Positions 1 through 12,206 of a stretch of 64,000 bases of DNA are shown in pieces. The translations under genes and the position numbers were made by a program. How positions within the stretch are numbered: the stretch's first letter is position 1; each line of letters opens with the position of its first letter. This DNA comes from an uncultured Alphaproteobacteria bacterium (GTDB taxonomy: Bacteria; Pseudomonadota; Alphaproteobacteria; Rhodobacterales; Rhodobacteraceae), in contig CACIJG010000007.1 of NCBI GenBank assembly GCA_902586885.1, positions 1-64,000 of the forward strand, given 5' to 3'. The notes beneath the pieces were generated by a model. It searched no databases, had not been told where the DNA came from, and saw nothing but the letters and a program-made list of their open reading frames with translations.

Positions 1-620
1 GGTTTGACGCAAAAATTGCAATTGGAAAGAATATCACCAAAGTGCAGCATACATTTGGAATAATCTATAACGCTGAGAAAGGTTTCAAGAAAGATGGATC
101 ACAATTTGATCATCTTTTTGAAGACGAGGAAAATTTCTCCATAGGCGGTTTGCAATGTCAATATTTTACAACACCAGGGCATACACCTGCTTGTGGTTCC
201 TACAAAATTGAAGACAATATTTTTGTAGGGGACACTCTGTTTATGCATGATTTTGGTACAGCTAGATGTGATTTTCCAGGAGGCGACGCGCGGGAATTAT
301 ATAGGTCAATTAGACGTATACTTGATTTTCCTGATGAGACAAAACTTTGGATGTGTCATGATTACCTGGTAAATGACAGGAAAGAGTTTCAGTGGCAAAC
401 CACAATTGCAAAACAACGCTCTCTGAACCCCCATGTCAGAGATGGAATAAGTGAAGATGATTTTGTAAAAATTAGAGAAGAAAAGGACTCTAGCCTTGGG
501 TCTCCAAAGCTGATAGTTCCCTCTATCCAAGTTAATATGAGAGCAGGAGAAGTGCCTCCACCTGAAAGTAATGGAGTATCCTACTTAAAAGTACCAATTA
601 ATTATAAGGAAAAGAATTAA
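1..620 (+). CDS. MBL-fold sulfur dioxygenase, ETHE1/Blh-like (5' partial)
   Basis: The reading frame is open from base 3, so the gene begins before the window; the GTG at 42 is internal. Visible motifs fit the persulfide dioxygenase branch of the metallo-beta-lactamase fold: TPGHTPACGSY with a metal-ligand His, VGDTLF with the ligand Asp followed by MHDFGTARCDFPGGDA, and MCHDY with another His. The first HxHxDH motif would lie upstream and cannot be checked. The tail, with VNMRAGEVPPPESNG and YLKVPIN, matches the end of Blh/ETHE1-like proteins. The family oxidises glutathione persulfide to sulfite using Fe(II) and oxygen; this substrate is inferred from family. The next gene starts 3 bases after the stop, so the two are probably cotranscribed. 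Confidence 0.85.
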   Translation, partial: FDAKIAIGKNITKVQHTFGIIYNAEKGFKKDGSQFDHLFEDEENFSIGGLQCQYFTTPGHTPACGSYKIEDNIFVGDTLFMHDFGTARCDFPGGDARELYRSIRRILDFPDETKLWMCHDYLVNDRKEFQWQTTIAKQRSLNPHVRDGISEDDFVKIREEKDSSLGSPKLIVPSIQVNMRAGEVPPPESNGVSYLKVPINYKEKN

Positions 621-622
621 TA

Positions 623-1252
623 GTGGTACAGTTTATACAGATTAACTTTTTTCGCAGAGTTAAAAAACTTTTTATTTGCTCTCTCTTATTTCTAGCTATT
701 TTGACGCCTATTTCTTCATTTGCTGACAAAATTAAAAAATCTCAATCTTTGGTTACAGACATATATAGAGAGTTATCGATTATATCTGAACTCAGCCTTA
801 CTGAGTCTGAACAGAAGGAAAAATTGGTTTTTCTTTTTGACAAATACGTGGATGTAAAGATTATTGCCAGAGCAGTTCTTGGTGGAGCTTGGCGTCAGGC
901 CTCTCCTTCACAGAAGAATAAATTTATTTCCGCATTTAAAGAATACGTATCAAACAAATATGGAAAACAGTTTTCCGAGTTTAAGGGAACAAAACTCAAA
1001 ATTCAAAAAAGTAGAGACACTGGGACAAAAGCAGGAGTCCTTGTTTCCTCTTATCTTACCGTACCAGGTAGAGAATCAATCAAAGTAATATGGCAAGTTT
1101 CGGATGGAAGTGGTTTTTTTAAATTGATAGATATTAAGTTAGAAGGCGTATCTATGCTATCCACAGAAAGGCAAGAGATCCGGTCTAAATTAAAAAAAGC
1201 ATCTGGATCAATAAATAAACTTATTATCGACATGCAGAGAGAAGAAAGCTAG
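623..1252 (+). CDS. MlaC/Ttg2D-family phospholipid-binding protein
   Basis: A 209-residue exported protein with a GTG start. Residues 1-34 form a signal peptide (basic RRVKK, hydrophobic LFICSLLFLAIL, cleavage near SFA/D). The mature part has the Tol_Tol_Ttg2 (MlaC) pattern: DKYVDVKIIARAVLGGAWR, the helix SPSQKNKFISAFKEYV, and a beta segment with VLVSSYLTV and IKVIWQV. MlaC carries phospholipids across the periplasm between the outer membrane and the MlaFEDB importer. No mlaFEDB genes are nearby; the gene follows a sulfur dioxygenase, an arrangement with no obvious functional link. Family is fairly sure, exact role less so. Confidence 0.75.
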   Translation: MVQFIQINFFRRVKKLFICSLLFLAILTPISSFADKIKKSQSLVTDIYRELSIISELSLTESEQKEKLVFLFDKYVDVKIIARAVLGGAWRQASPSQKNKFISAFKEYVSNKYGKQFSEFKGTKLKIQKSRDTGTKAGVLVSSYLTVPGRESIKVIWQVSDGSGFFKLIDIKLEGVSMLSTERQEIRSKLKKASGSINKLIIDMQREES

Positions 1253-1253
1253 C

Positions 1254-3266
1254 TTACTCTCCCCAAAGCAATGCTCTTATCAGGCCCCTTATAAGAGAGG
1301 TACCTCTGCCGGAGGTGTTACGGTCTTTATCAAATAAGTAGGTTTTGGAATTGTCAGGTAAGTTCTCATATAACTTGAGAAGATCAAACTGCTCAGATGT
1401 TACCATGGTAATTTCAGTTTGATCTTGATGGTCCTGAGTTATTTTGGTCATTATTTCTGCCCAAATGCTAGCAGGTAACCCTCCTCCATTAACCTCTTTC
1501 AGCGGCTGATTATCATCATTCCCCATCCATATTCCGATTATGTATTTGTTAGTGAACCCAATAAACCAGGCATCTCTAAACGATTGACTGGTGCCAGTTT
1601 TACCTGCAACCTGCCAACCTTTCACATCCGCCCTTTTCCCGGTACCTTCCTTAACAGAAGTATACATTAGGTACTTTAAACTTTGTGCCGCTAGCTTAGA
1701 GATAATCCTTTTGTTTTCACTTTTTCCTTCTTGAATGATTATTTCACCACTCGACTTAATACTCATATTTTTCCATCCCCTTGAGGGTATTTGTATTCCA
1801 TCGTTAAGAAACCCAGCATATGCTGAGGTAATTTCTAATAAATTAACTTCTGAGGTTCCAAGCGGTAATGAAGGGTCATTTGATAGCTTAGATTTTATTC
1901 CCATTTCGGAGGCTAAAGTAGTTATACGATTCAACCCAATCTCATTTCCTACCTTAACCGCTATCGTATTAAGTGATCTTGAAAATGCCTGTTCAATAGA
2001 AACAGGGCCAAGATATTTTCTGTCATAATTCTGAGGTGAATATTCTCTTTCATTATTTTCACCATAAATAATTTTTATTGGCTCATCATATATTATGGTG
2101 CTTGGAGATATTCCTAGATTTAACGCTGCACCATAAACAAAGGGTTTAAATGCAGAGCCTGGTTGTCTTTTTGCCTGATAGGCCCTATTGAATTGACCAG
2201 GTATATTATTCTCTGGTCTTCCTCCACTCATTGCCCTTACCTCTCCATTTTGAGACATTACTACTGCTGCTATTTGAACTTTGGAGTCAGGGGAAATTTT
2301 ATTTTTTAAGTAGTCGGTTATTGTATCATCAACCACTTTCTGGATTTTTCCATCAAAATAAGTTTGTATAACCAAGTCTTCTTTGCTGTGTTGGGTAATT
2401 TCTCTTGGAGCATCTTGAACTATCCAGTCAGCATAATACGATCCTAAACGATTAAGATCCGGGTCAGCTATTTCAGAGGGATTTGTAACAGCTTCTTCAA
2501 ACTCTGTTTGAGTAATTGATTTCTGATCTCTCATTAATTCTAGGACAATCTTTGCTCGAGCTTGAGATCGCTTAATGTTTTTAACCGGAGAATACTTTGA
2601 GGGCGCTTTTAGCAATCCCGCTAGAAGAGCTGCTTGACCAACAGAAAGTTCGGATGCTGATTTATTAAAATATCGCTCAGCGGCAGCTTGAAATCCATAA
2701 GCACCCGAACCAAGGTAAACACGATTGATGTAAATTGACAAAATATCCTCCTTAGAATATTTAAATTCTAGCGCCAAAGAAAAAGGTATCTCTAATAATT
2801 TTCGTGAAATAGTTGATCTTCTACACATTTTTTCAGACATGTCCTTACTCCGTAGCAAACACAGAGTTTTTGCAACTTGTTGGGTAATTGTAGAACCGCC
2901 GTGTCCCTGCAACGGACCTCTACCTTCTTGCAAATTAATTCTAATTGCACCTAAAATTCCCCTAAGCGATAACCCCAGATGAGAGTAGAATCTTTTGTCT
3001 TCCACAGAAATTATTGCATCATGGAGAAATTGATTTAGGTCTCTAGCTCTTAGGACTCCCCCGAATTGATTTCCTCTCCAAGCAAAGACCTCTTTATTTT
3101 TGTCCAATAGAGTAACAGAACCTCTTTTTCTGTCGTCTAATAAGTCGTCTATGGGAGGCAATTTTTTTACAAAATTTACCGTTGAAAATAATACAATAAG
3201 ACAAACAAGAAATATGAAATTGATTGCCAACCAAAAAACATATTTAAAAAATCTTGATAGAATCAT
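1254..3266 (-). CDS. Class A penicillin-binding protein (PBP1A family)
   Basis: A 670-residue bifunctional peptidoglycan synthase with one N-terminal membrane segment (about 8-30). The glycosyltransferase GT51 domain carries the catalytic Glu in SVEDKRFYSH (E89) and GHGGSTITQQVAK at 121-133. The transpeptidase has all three motifs: SAFK at 371-374, SLN at 431-433 and KTGTS at 556-560. Between the GT51 motif and SRKLLEIPFSLALE there is an insert with C136 and C148, which I recall from rhodobacterial and related alphaproteobacterial PBP1A proteins. The C-terminal extension after the transpeptidase is short. The gene is convergent with the MlaC-like gene with one base between them. Confidence 0.92.
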   Translation of the reverse strand: MILSRFFKYVFWLAINFIFLVCLIVLFSTVNFVKKLPPIDDLLDDRKRGSVTLLDKNKEVFAWRGNQFGGVLRARDLNQFLHDAIISVEDKRFYSHLGLSLRGILGAIRINLQEGRGPLQGHGGSTITQQVAKTLCLLRSKDMSEKMCRRSTISRKLLEIPFSLALEFKYSKEDILSIYINRVYLGSGAYGFQAAAERYFNKSASELSVGQAALLAGLLKAPSKYSPVKNIKRSQARAKIVLELMRDQKSITQTEFEEAVTNPSEIADPDLNRLGSYYADWIVQDAPREITQHSKEDLVIQTYFDGKIQKVVDDTITDYLKNKISPDSKVQIAAVVMSQNGEVRAMSGGRPENNIPGQFNRAYQAKRQPGSAFKPFVYGAALNLGISPSTIIYDEPIKIIYGENNEREYSPQNYDRKYLGPVSIEQAFSRSLNTIAVKVGNEIGLNRITTLASEMGIKSKLSNDPSLPLGTSEVNLLEITSAYAGFLNDGIQIPSRGWKNMSIKSSGEIIIQEGKSENKRIISKLAAQSLKYLMYTSVKEGTGKRADVKGWQVAGKTGTSQSFRDAWFIGFTNKYIIGIWMGNDDNQPLKEVNGGGLPASIWAEIMTKITQDHQDQTEITMVTSEQFDLLKLYENLPDNSKTYLFDKDRNTSGRGTSLIRGLIRALLWGE

Positions 3267-3500
3267 TAATGCCCTATTTTACCCCTACATTAGCAGTATG
3301 GTAATTAAATACAGATAATAAAAAGAACTTATAAATAAACTTATTTTGCCTATTTTGCAGTCAATTTATAATTTATGCCTATTATTTGATCAATTTTTTA
3401 GAGATTTTCGTTTTTTAAGTTTAATTTCTGCACTTTATTTTTGCCTCTCCTACACAATTTTTTAAAAAAGCTTAAAGCAAATTTAATGAAAGGAGATCTT

Positions 3501-3839
3501 ATGAAACTTATTATTGCAGTCATCAAACCGTTCAAACTGGACGATATACGTGACTCACTCAAAGACATAGGCGTTCAAGGCCTCATGGTTTCTGAAGTCA
3601 AGGGATATGGAAGACAAGATGGCCATTCAGAGATTTACAGAGGTGCGGAATATACTGTGAGCTTTGTACCCAAATTAAAGCTAGAGCTAGTCTTAGCTGA
3701 TAAGGATGTTTCTAAAGCGGTCGATACAATATCAGAAGTTGCCAATAGCGGCAAAATAGGAGATGGCAAAATTTTTGTATTGCCAGTCGAGTCAGCGGTT
3801 CGAATTCGCACAGGCGAAAAAAACGAGGACGCTATCTAA
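3501..3839 (+). CDS. glnK: Nitrogen regulatory protein P-II
   Basis: A 112-residue PII signal protein. The start at 3501 is chosen because AGGAG at 3491-3495 precedes it and because it gives the usual PII length; an upstream in-frame start would add 20 unrelated residues. The T-loop has the uridylylation site Y51 in GAEYTVSF, and the C-terminal signature GKIGDGKIFVLPVESAVRIRTGE is intact. PII proteins sense 2-oxoglutarate, ATP/ADP and glutamine; GlnK types block AmtB through the T-loop. It sits 33 bases upstream of amtB in the usual glnK-amtB arrangement, which is why GlnK is preferred over GlnB. I found no convincing sigma-54 promoter upstream. Confidence 0.93.
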   Translation: MKLIIAVIKPFKLDDIRDSLKDIGVQGLMVSEVKGYGRQDGHSEIYRGAEYTVSFVPKLKLELVLADKDVSKAVDTISEVANSGKIGDGKIFVLPVESAVRIRTGEKNEDAI

Positions 3840-3872
3840 ATTTAAATTTTAAAATGAAAAGGGACAAATAAA

Positions 3873-5198
3873 ATGTCTAAAATATTTTTAACAATTAATA
3901 TCATTGCAATAGGGCTTTTTGGGACTTCCAGCGCATTTGCTGATGGTCATACCCAGGATTATTCTGTATCAGGTTTTTTTATATTTAATACCCTATTATT
4001 TTTAATTGGTGGCTTCTTGGTTATGTGGATGGCCGCAGGGTTTGCTATGCTGGAGACAGGGTTGGTACGAGCAAAAAACGCCTCCACACAACTCACCAAA
4101 AACGTTGCGCTGTTCTCATTAGCATCAATTGCGTATTTTATAGTTGGATATAACCTTATGTATCCGGGAGAGGGATGGATTATTGAGGGCTGGCTAGGTA
4201 CATTTTCACCAACTAGTCTTGAACCTGTAGGAGTTAAACCTGATGGTGTGGACTTAGAATATGCATCCGTAGGCTCAGATTTTTTCTTTCAATTAATGTT
4301 CTGTGCAGCAACAGCGTCCATTGTTTCAGGAACTGTCGCTGAAAGGGTCAAATTGTGGCCATTCCTAATTTTTACTATCGTTCTTACTGGAATTTTTTAT
4401 CCGATAAGCGCTTCATGGAAATGGGGTGAAGGTTGGTTAGATGCAATGGATTTTCAGGATTTTGCAGGATCAACAGTGGTGCATGCAACCGGGGCTGCTG
4501 CTGCTCTGGCAGGTGCCCTAGTAATTGGAGCGAGACATGGTCGTTATAGGGATGACGGATCAGTTATTCCGATGCCTGGTTCTAATTTGCCTCTGGCTAC
4601 GCTTGGAATGTTTATACTTTGGCTTGGCTGGTTTGGCTTTAATGGAGGATCACAATTAGCAATGGGAACCATTGGGAACATTGCAGATGTCTCTAGAATT
4701 TTTGCAAACACTAATACCGCCGCTGCTGGTGGCGCTGTTGCAGCTTTAATTCTGACGCAAATATTGTATGGAAAGTCCGATTTAACTATGGTTTTAAACG
4801 GGGCATTGGCAGGTTTGGTTTCCATAACAGCTGAGCCTCTAGAACCATCCCTATGGTTAGCTACTATTATTGGTGCTATAGGAGGTATAATTATTGTTTT
4901 TAGTGTGCCAATTTTGGATAGATTAAAGATTGATGATGTTGTAGGAGCAATTTCTGTTCATGGTATCGCCGGTATATGGGGAACCTTAGCAGTGGTGCTT
5001 TCAAATTCTAAAGCCACTCTTGGCACTCAGATAATAGGTACTGTTTCAATATGTTTATTCACTTTTGTAGTTTCATACGTAGCTTGGACCATTCTCGACA
5101 TGTTAATGGGAGCTAGGGTAAGCGAAGAAAATGAAATGGCTGGCTTAGATAAAAGTGAACTCGGAATTGATGCCTACCCTGAGTTTACCAAAAACTAA
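3873..5198 (+). CDS. amtB: Ammonium transporter
   Basis: A 441-residue Amt/Mep/Rh protein with a cleavable signal peptide (residues 1-24, cleavage near AFA/DGH) followed by about 11 membrane helices, as in proteobacterial AmtB. The pore twin histidines are present: H204 in TVVHATGAAAALAGALV and H363 in SVHGIAGIWG. The early motif GFAMLETGLVRAKN is also typical. It conducts ammonium across the inner membrane and is gated by the PII protein encoded just upstream. AAAAGGGA at 3856-3863 is a plausible ribosome binding site. A strong terminator follows the stop. Confidence 0.95.
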   Translation: MSKIFLTINIIAIGLFGTSSAFADGHTQDYSVSGFFIFNTLLFLIGGFLVMWMAAGFAMLETGLVRAKNASTQLTKNVALFSLASIAYFIVGYNLMYPGEGWIIEGWLGTFSPTSLEPVGVKPDGVDLEYASVGSDFFFQLMFCAATASIVSGTVAERVKLWPFLIFTIVLTGIFYPISASWKWGEGWLDAMDFQDFAGSTVVHATGAAAALAGALVIGARHGRYRDDGSVIPMPGSNLPLATLGMFILWLGWFGFNGGSQLAMGTIGNIADVSRIFANTNTAAAGGAVAALILTQILYGKSDLTMVLNGALAGLVSITAEPLEPSLWLATIIGAIGGIIIVFSVPILDRLKIDDVVGAISVHGIAGIWGTLAVVLSNSKATLGTQIIGTVSICLFTFVVSYVAWTILDMLMGARVSEENEMAGLDKSELGIDAYPEFTKN

Positions 5199-5230
5199 AT
5201 ATAAAAACTGTCAGTTTTTCTCCTGAAGAG

Positions 5231-5262
5231 ACCCATTCATGATAAATGAATGGGTTTCTTTT
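5231..5262 (+). terminator. Rho-independent terminator after amtB
   Basis: A perfect 10-bp stem (5231-5240 with 5246-5255), a GATAA loop and a T-rich tail, 32 bases after the amtB stop. It closes the glnK-amtB operon before the HU gene. Confidence 0.88.
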
Positions 5263-5329
5263 ATATTATTTGATTTTTTAAAGAAAAAATGGTTTGATTC
5301 TCTTATAAATATAACTGTAAGGGTAAACT

Positions 5330-5620
5330 ATGACACAGAAACCTATGACAAAGGCGCAACTTGTATCGGCTTTAGCAGATGCAACAGGTTCAGATAAGGC
5401 ATCTTCCAATAGAGTATTGGACGCCTTATCAAATATAATAACAAATGAAGTCGCTTCAGGCGGCGCAGTAACTGTTCCAAACGTTGGGAAGTTTTTCTGC
5501 AGAGCTAGACCTGAAAGAATGGTAAGAAATCCTGCGACTGGGGAACAAATGAAAAAACCCGCTGACAGAGTTGTAAAAGTAACTATTGCGAAAGCTTTGA
5601 AGGACGTAATTAACTCTTAG
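5330..5620 (+). CDS. HU-family DNA-binding protein
   Basis: A 96-residue histone-like protein. It begins with a short tail then MTKAQLVSALADATGSDKA, the HU helix pair, and has the DNA-grasping arm GKFFCRARPERMVRNPATGEQ with the family signature RNPATGE followed by VVKVTIAKALKDVI. The arm is less basic and more divergent than in canonical HU, so an HU-like paralogue is possible. The start at 5330 follows AAGGGT at 5319-5324; M5 is an alternative. It is monocistronic, with a terminator upstream and a weak hairpin at its end. Confidence 0.87.
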   Translation: MTQKPMTKAQLVSALADATGSDKASSNRVLDALSNIITNEVASGGAVTVPNVGKFFCRARPERMVRNPATGEQMKKPADRVVKVTIAKALKDVINS

Positions 5621-5635
5621 CTTCGTTAAAGCTAA
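5617..5635 (+). terminator. Weak hairpin at the end of the HU gene
   Basis: A 7-bp inverted repeat (5617-5623 with 5629-5635) overlaps the HU stop codon. It lacks a clear T run, so a terminator role is only possible. Confidence 0.3.
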
Positions 5636-5660
5636 TCAAAAACTTTGTCTTTCCAAGTAA

Positions 5661-8993
<3,333 letters not shown>

Positions 8994-9096
8994 TTATTAT
9001 ATCTAGATAATAAAAAAAAGCCACCAATTACAGCATTTTCTTGCAAATTTCATTAGCATTGTGGAAAATAAAATCCTAATAAATTGAAAAAGAATA

Positions 9097-10128
9097 ATGT
9101 TTGTATCAAACGTAATAAATCTTATAGGAAACACTCCATTAATAAAGTTAGGCCGTGCCTCTAAGTTGACAGGATGTAACATTCTTGGCAAAGCAGAGTT
9201 TTTGAATCCAGGCCAGTCTGTTAAAGACAGAGCGGCTCTAAAAATTGTTCAAGAAGCTAGAAAAAGAGATGAAATCTCAAAAAATGGAATTATTGTTGAA
9301 GGTACCGCTGGAAATACTGGTATCGGTCTATCCTTAGTGGCGAGGTGCTACGGATATCAATCTGTAATTGTAATTCCCGAAACTCAGACTGAAGAAAAAA
9401 AAGAAGCCTTGAAAATGCTTGGCGCTAATTTAGTTGAAGTTCCGGCAAAACCGTATAAAGACCCAAACAATTATATAAGGTATTCGGAAAGGTTGGCTCA
9501 ATCACTGAAAAAAACGTCTGAAAACGGTGCTTTTTGGGCTAATCAGTTTGACAATCAAGATAACAGAATTGCACACATTGAAAATACTGCTCAAGAAATT
9601 TGGCAGCAAACAGAAGGAAAAATTGATGGGTTTATCTGTTCAGTTGGCACTGGCGGAACTTTAGCTGGTGTTAGTTTAGGCCTAAAGGAAAGAAACTCAG
9701 ATATAAAAATAGGTATAGCTGACCCCGACGGATCAGCTCTTTTCAGTTATTTTAAAAATGGGACCCTAGAATCGTCTGGCTCTTCAATAACCGAAGGGAT
9801 AGGTCAAGGAAGAATTACTAAGAACTTAGAAAATATCACGGTAGACTTTGCTTACAATATAAATGATAGAGAAGCTTTAGAAGAAATCTATTCTTTAATA
9901 TATCTTGAAGGACTAAGTCTTGGAACTTCTTCAGGTATTAATGTTTGCGGTGCTATCAAAATGGCGCAGGAAATGGGTCCAGGTAAAACAATAGTCACTA
10001 TACTTTGTGATCATAGCCAAAGATATAAGTCAAAGCTCTTTGACGCCAGTTTTTTAAAGGAAAAAGATTTGCCACAACCAGAATGGCTTACATCCTCCTT
10101 AAACTTACCTAAAGTATTTACAGATTAA
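9097..10128 (+). CDS. cysK: Cysteine synthase (O-acetylserine sulfhydrylase)
   Basis: A 343-residue PLP-dependent beta-replacement enzyme that makes cysteine from O-acetylserine and sulfide. The PLP lysine is K43 in NPGQSVKDRAALKI, the substrate loop is GTAGNTGIGLSL (69-80) and the phosphate-binding glycine loop is CSVGTGGTLAG. It is about 30 residues longer than enteric CysK, with a C-terminal extension that ends in LNLPKVFTD, as seen in an alphaproteobacterial CysK subgroup. Its 3' end overlaps the 3' end of a convergent TauE/SafE gene by 11 bases. Confidence 0.92.
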   Translation: MFVSNVINLIGNTPLIKLGRASKLTGCNILGKAEFLNPGQSVKDRAALKIVQEARKRDEISKNGIIVEGTAGNTGIGLSLVARCYGYQSVIVIPETQTEEKKEALKMLGANLVEVPAKPYKDPNNYIRYSERLAQSLKKTSENGAFWANQFDNQDNRIAHIENTAQEIWQQTEGKIDGFICSVGTGGTLAGVSLGLKERNSDIKIGIADPDGSALFSYFKNGTLESSGSSITEGIGQGRITKNLENITVDFAYNINDREALEEIYSLIYLEGLSLGTSSGINVCGAIKMAQEMGPGKTIVTILCDHSQRYKSKLFDASFLKEKDLPQPEWLTSSLNLPKVFTD

Positions 10129-10885
10129 TAAAAATAGAAGATTTAATTATTAAGTTTATAGATACAATAAAAAGAAATACCATTAGGATTTGGTAAAAAA
10201 TTCTTTCTGAAATAAAAACCCTAACTTTTTCACCCAAAATAAACCCAACCGCGGCAGGAATAAGAAAACCAGAAGATAGAGCAACTAATTGGCTATTATA
10301 TTTATCATTTAAACCGTAAGAAATAAGAAGCGCTAAGGAACCAACAAATATAAATAAACCCGTAAGCGCAATAAAATGGTTTTTTTGGACTTTCTTTAAT
10401 AGTAAAAGAGTTCCTATTGTGGGCGCCCAAACATTTGTAATTCCTGCTACCACCCCAATTAAGCCTCCAAACAGACTTTGGACTAAAATCTCATGATTTT
10501 TTCCTATTTCGGGAAGAGTATTAAAGCGTTGGTATAAAACAAATATCAAGATGATGACACCCAACGTTAATGACAAAGTTTCTTCCATTAAAGAGAAAGA
10601 AAATAAACTTGAAAAATATGTGAAGAGAAATAAAAAAAATAGAAGCGGTGAATAACGTTTGATGCTTTTGAACTTATTTTCCGACCTATAAAACTGCAAA
10701 AAATTTGTGACCAATGTAGGTATAATAATTAAAGTCATAGCCATTCTTGGACTTGTATATAGTGTCAAAAGAGACAAGGAAACCAAAGGTAGTCCCATTC
10801 CTATGCAACCCTTGACAAAACCAGCAATAAAAAAGACAAAAACTGAAAATATAATTATATTTTCGGACAGGTGTTCTTCTATCAA
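10118..10885 (-). CDS. TauE/SafE-family membrane permease
   Basis: A 255-residue membrane protein with seven to eight helices. The opening FFIAGFVKGCIGMGLPLVSLSLL carries the TauE/SafE (DUF81) motif of an early glycine-rich helix. The second half repeats it with LFGGLIGVVAGITNVWAPTIGTLL. Members export sulfite, sulfoacetate or other small anions. The neighbouring cysteine synthase hints at sulfur, but the genes are convergent, so that link is weak. It may be cotranscribed with pncB, which ends 17 bases upstream of it on the same strand. Confidence 0.85.
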   Translation of the reverse strand: MIEEHLSENIIIFSVFVFFIAGFVKGCIGMGLPLVSLSLLTLYTSPRMAMTLIIIPTLVTNFLQFYRSENKFKSIKRYSPLLFFLFLFTYFSSLFSFSLMEETLSLTLGVIILIFVLYQRFNTLPEIGKNHEILVQSLFGGLIGVVAGITNVWAPTIGTLLLLKKVQKNHFIALTGLFIFVGSLALLISYGLNDKYNSQLVALSSGFLIPAAVGFILGEKVRVFISERIFYQILMVFLFIVSINLIIKSSIFINL

Positions 10886-10901
10886 AAGTCACCTATAAAT
10901 T

Positions 10902-12194
10902 CTAAACAATTAGAGAGTCCTGGTTTTGTTCTGATAATTCAAATATTTTCATATATTTCTTAACATCCTCATTTGGCCCCATTGCTTTATTAACATTATC
11001 AGAAAGCTTAACAGTAGGCTTTCCATTTGCCTGAATTGCCTTGCAAACCAATGAAAAAGGATCTAGTGAAGAATCTTTGGATAATCCCCGAAAATCGTTA
11101 GTAAGCAAGGTTCCCCAACCAAATCCTAATTGCACATATGGGGAAAATTTTTTATATAAATCGATTATTTTTTCAGTATCCAAACCATCAGAAAAAATTA
11201 TTAATTTATTTTTTGTATTTTCACCCATCTTATTCCACCATCTTATAGCTAACTCAGCTCCAGTCTCAGGGTCACCAGAATCTATTCTAATACCTGTCCA
11301 AGATGCTAACCAGTCTGGAGCGTTGCTAAGGAATTTTTCAGTTCCATAGGTATCAGGCAAGATAACTCTTAGATTTCCATCGTGTTCATCGTGCCAATCT
11401 TCTAAAACTCTATATTGAGCTAACTTAAGATCTTCTTCAGATTCTGTTAGGGCAGAAAAAATCATTGGTAGCTCGTGGGCATTTGTGCCTATAGCCTCAA
11501 GCTCTCTCCTCATAGCTATCAAGCAATTTGATGTTCCTATGAATTTTTCTCCTAAACCCTCCACCATTGCCTGAACACACCAATCTTGCCATAAAAAACT
11601 ATGTCTCCTTCTAGTACCAAAGTCCGCTATTCTGATTTTCTCCAACTTATTAAGCTTGTCTATTTTTTCCCAAAGTTTTGTCATGGCTCTCGCATATAAA
11701 ACTTGTAATTCAAAACGACCCATATTTTTTAAAACGGCTCTAGACCTAAGTTCTGTTAAAACAGAAAGCACTGGTACTTCCCAAAACATCACCTCAGGCC
11801 ACAATCCTTCAAATTGAATGCTATATTGATCTCCTTGTCTCTCTAATGAGAATTCCGGCAGTTTCAAGTTCTCTAACCAATCAATAAATTCTGGTCTAAA
11901 AATCGCTCTCTTCCCATAAAAAAGATTGCCCCTAAGCCAAGTAGACTCTCCCTTGCTTAGGGATAGATTTCTGATGTGGTCAAGTTGTTCTTTCAGCTCC
12001 TGTTGATCAATAATCCTAGCCAATGGAACTTTTTCTGACCTGTTTAGGACTGAAAACCTTACAGACACTCTAGGCGCATTTCTAAGGACAAATTGAGCCA
12101 TTAGTAACTTGTAAAAATCAATATCCAAAAGTGATCTAACTATTGGGTCAATTTTCCAATTGTGATTATAAACTCTAGAAGCAATATCAATCAT
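10902..12194 (-). CDS. pncB: Nicotinate phosphoribosyltransferase
   Basis: This enzyme joins nicotinate and PRPP to form nicotinate mononucleotide in the NAD salvage pathway. The 430-residue product has the N-terminal RSLLDIDFYKLLMAQFVL motif, FGTRRRHSF with the His expected to be phosphorylated, the GTSN motif and IRIDSGDPE in the phosphoribosyl-binding region. ATG at 12194 is preferred over an in-frame GTG two codons upstream. It is followed by the TauE/SafE gene and preceded by a YbaK-type gene 12 bases away, so the three probably share a transcript. Confidence 0.94.
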   Translation of the reverse strand: MIDIASRVYNHNWKIDPIVRSLLDIDFYKLLMAQFVLRNAPRVSVRFSVLNRSEKVPLARIIDQQELKEQLDHIRNLSLSKGESTWLRGNLFYGKRAIFRPEFIDWLENLKLPEFSLERQGDQYSIQFEGLWPEVMFWEVPVLSVLTELRSRAVLKNMGRFELQVLYARAMTKLWEKIDKLNKLEKIRIADFGTRRRHSFLWQDWCVQAMVEGLGEKFIGTSNCLIAMRRELEAIGTNAHELPMIFSALTESEEDLKLAQYRVLEDWHDEHDGNLRVILPDTYGTEKFLSNAPDWLASWTGIRIDSGDPETGAELAIRWWNKMGENTKNKLIIFSDGLDTEKIIDLYKKFSPYVQLGFGWGTLLTNDFRGLSKDSSLDPFSLVCKAIQANGKPTVKLSDNVNKAMGPNEDVKKYMKIFELSEQNQDSLIV

Positions 12195-12206
12195 AACCAC
12201 ATATCA

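Noticed and set aside
3267-3500. Sigma-54 promoter upstream of glnK
   Set aside because: GCAC/TTGC and TTGCC/TTGCA pairs exist in this AT-rich spacer, but the GG/GC spacing is wrong or the GG is missing.
9003-9191. Minus-strand frame overlapping the cysteine synthase start
   Set aside because: It lies mostly opposite the conserved N-terminus of cysK and has no ribosome binding site or family resemblance.
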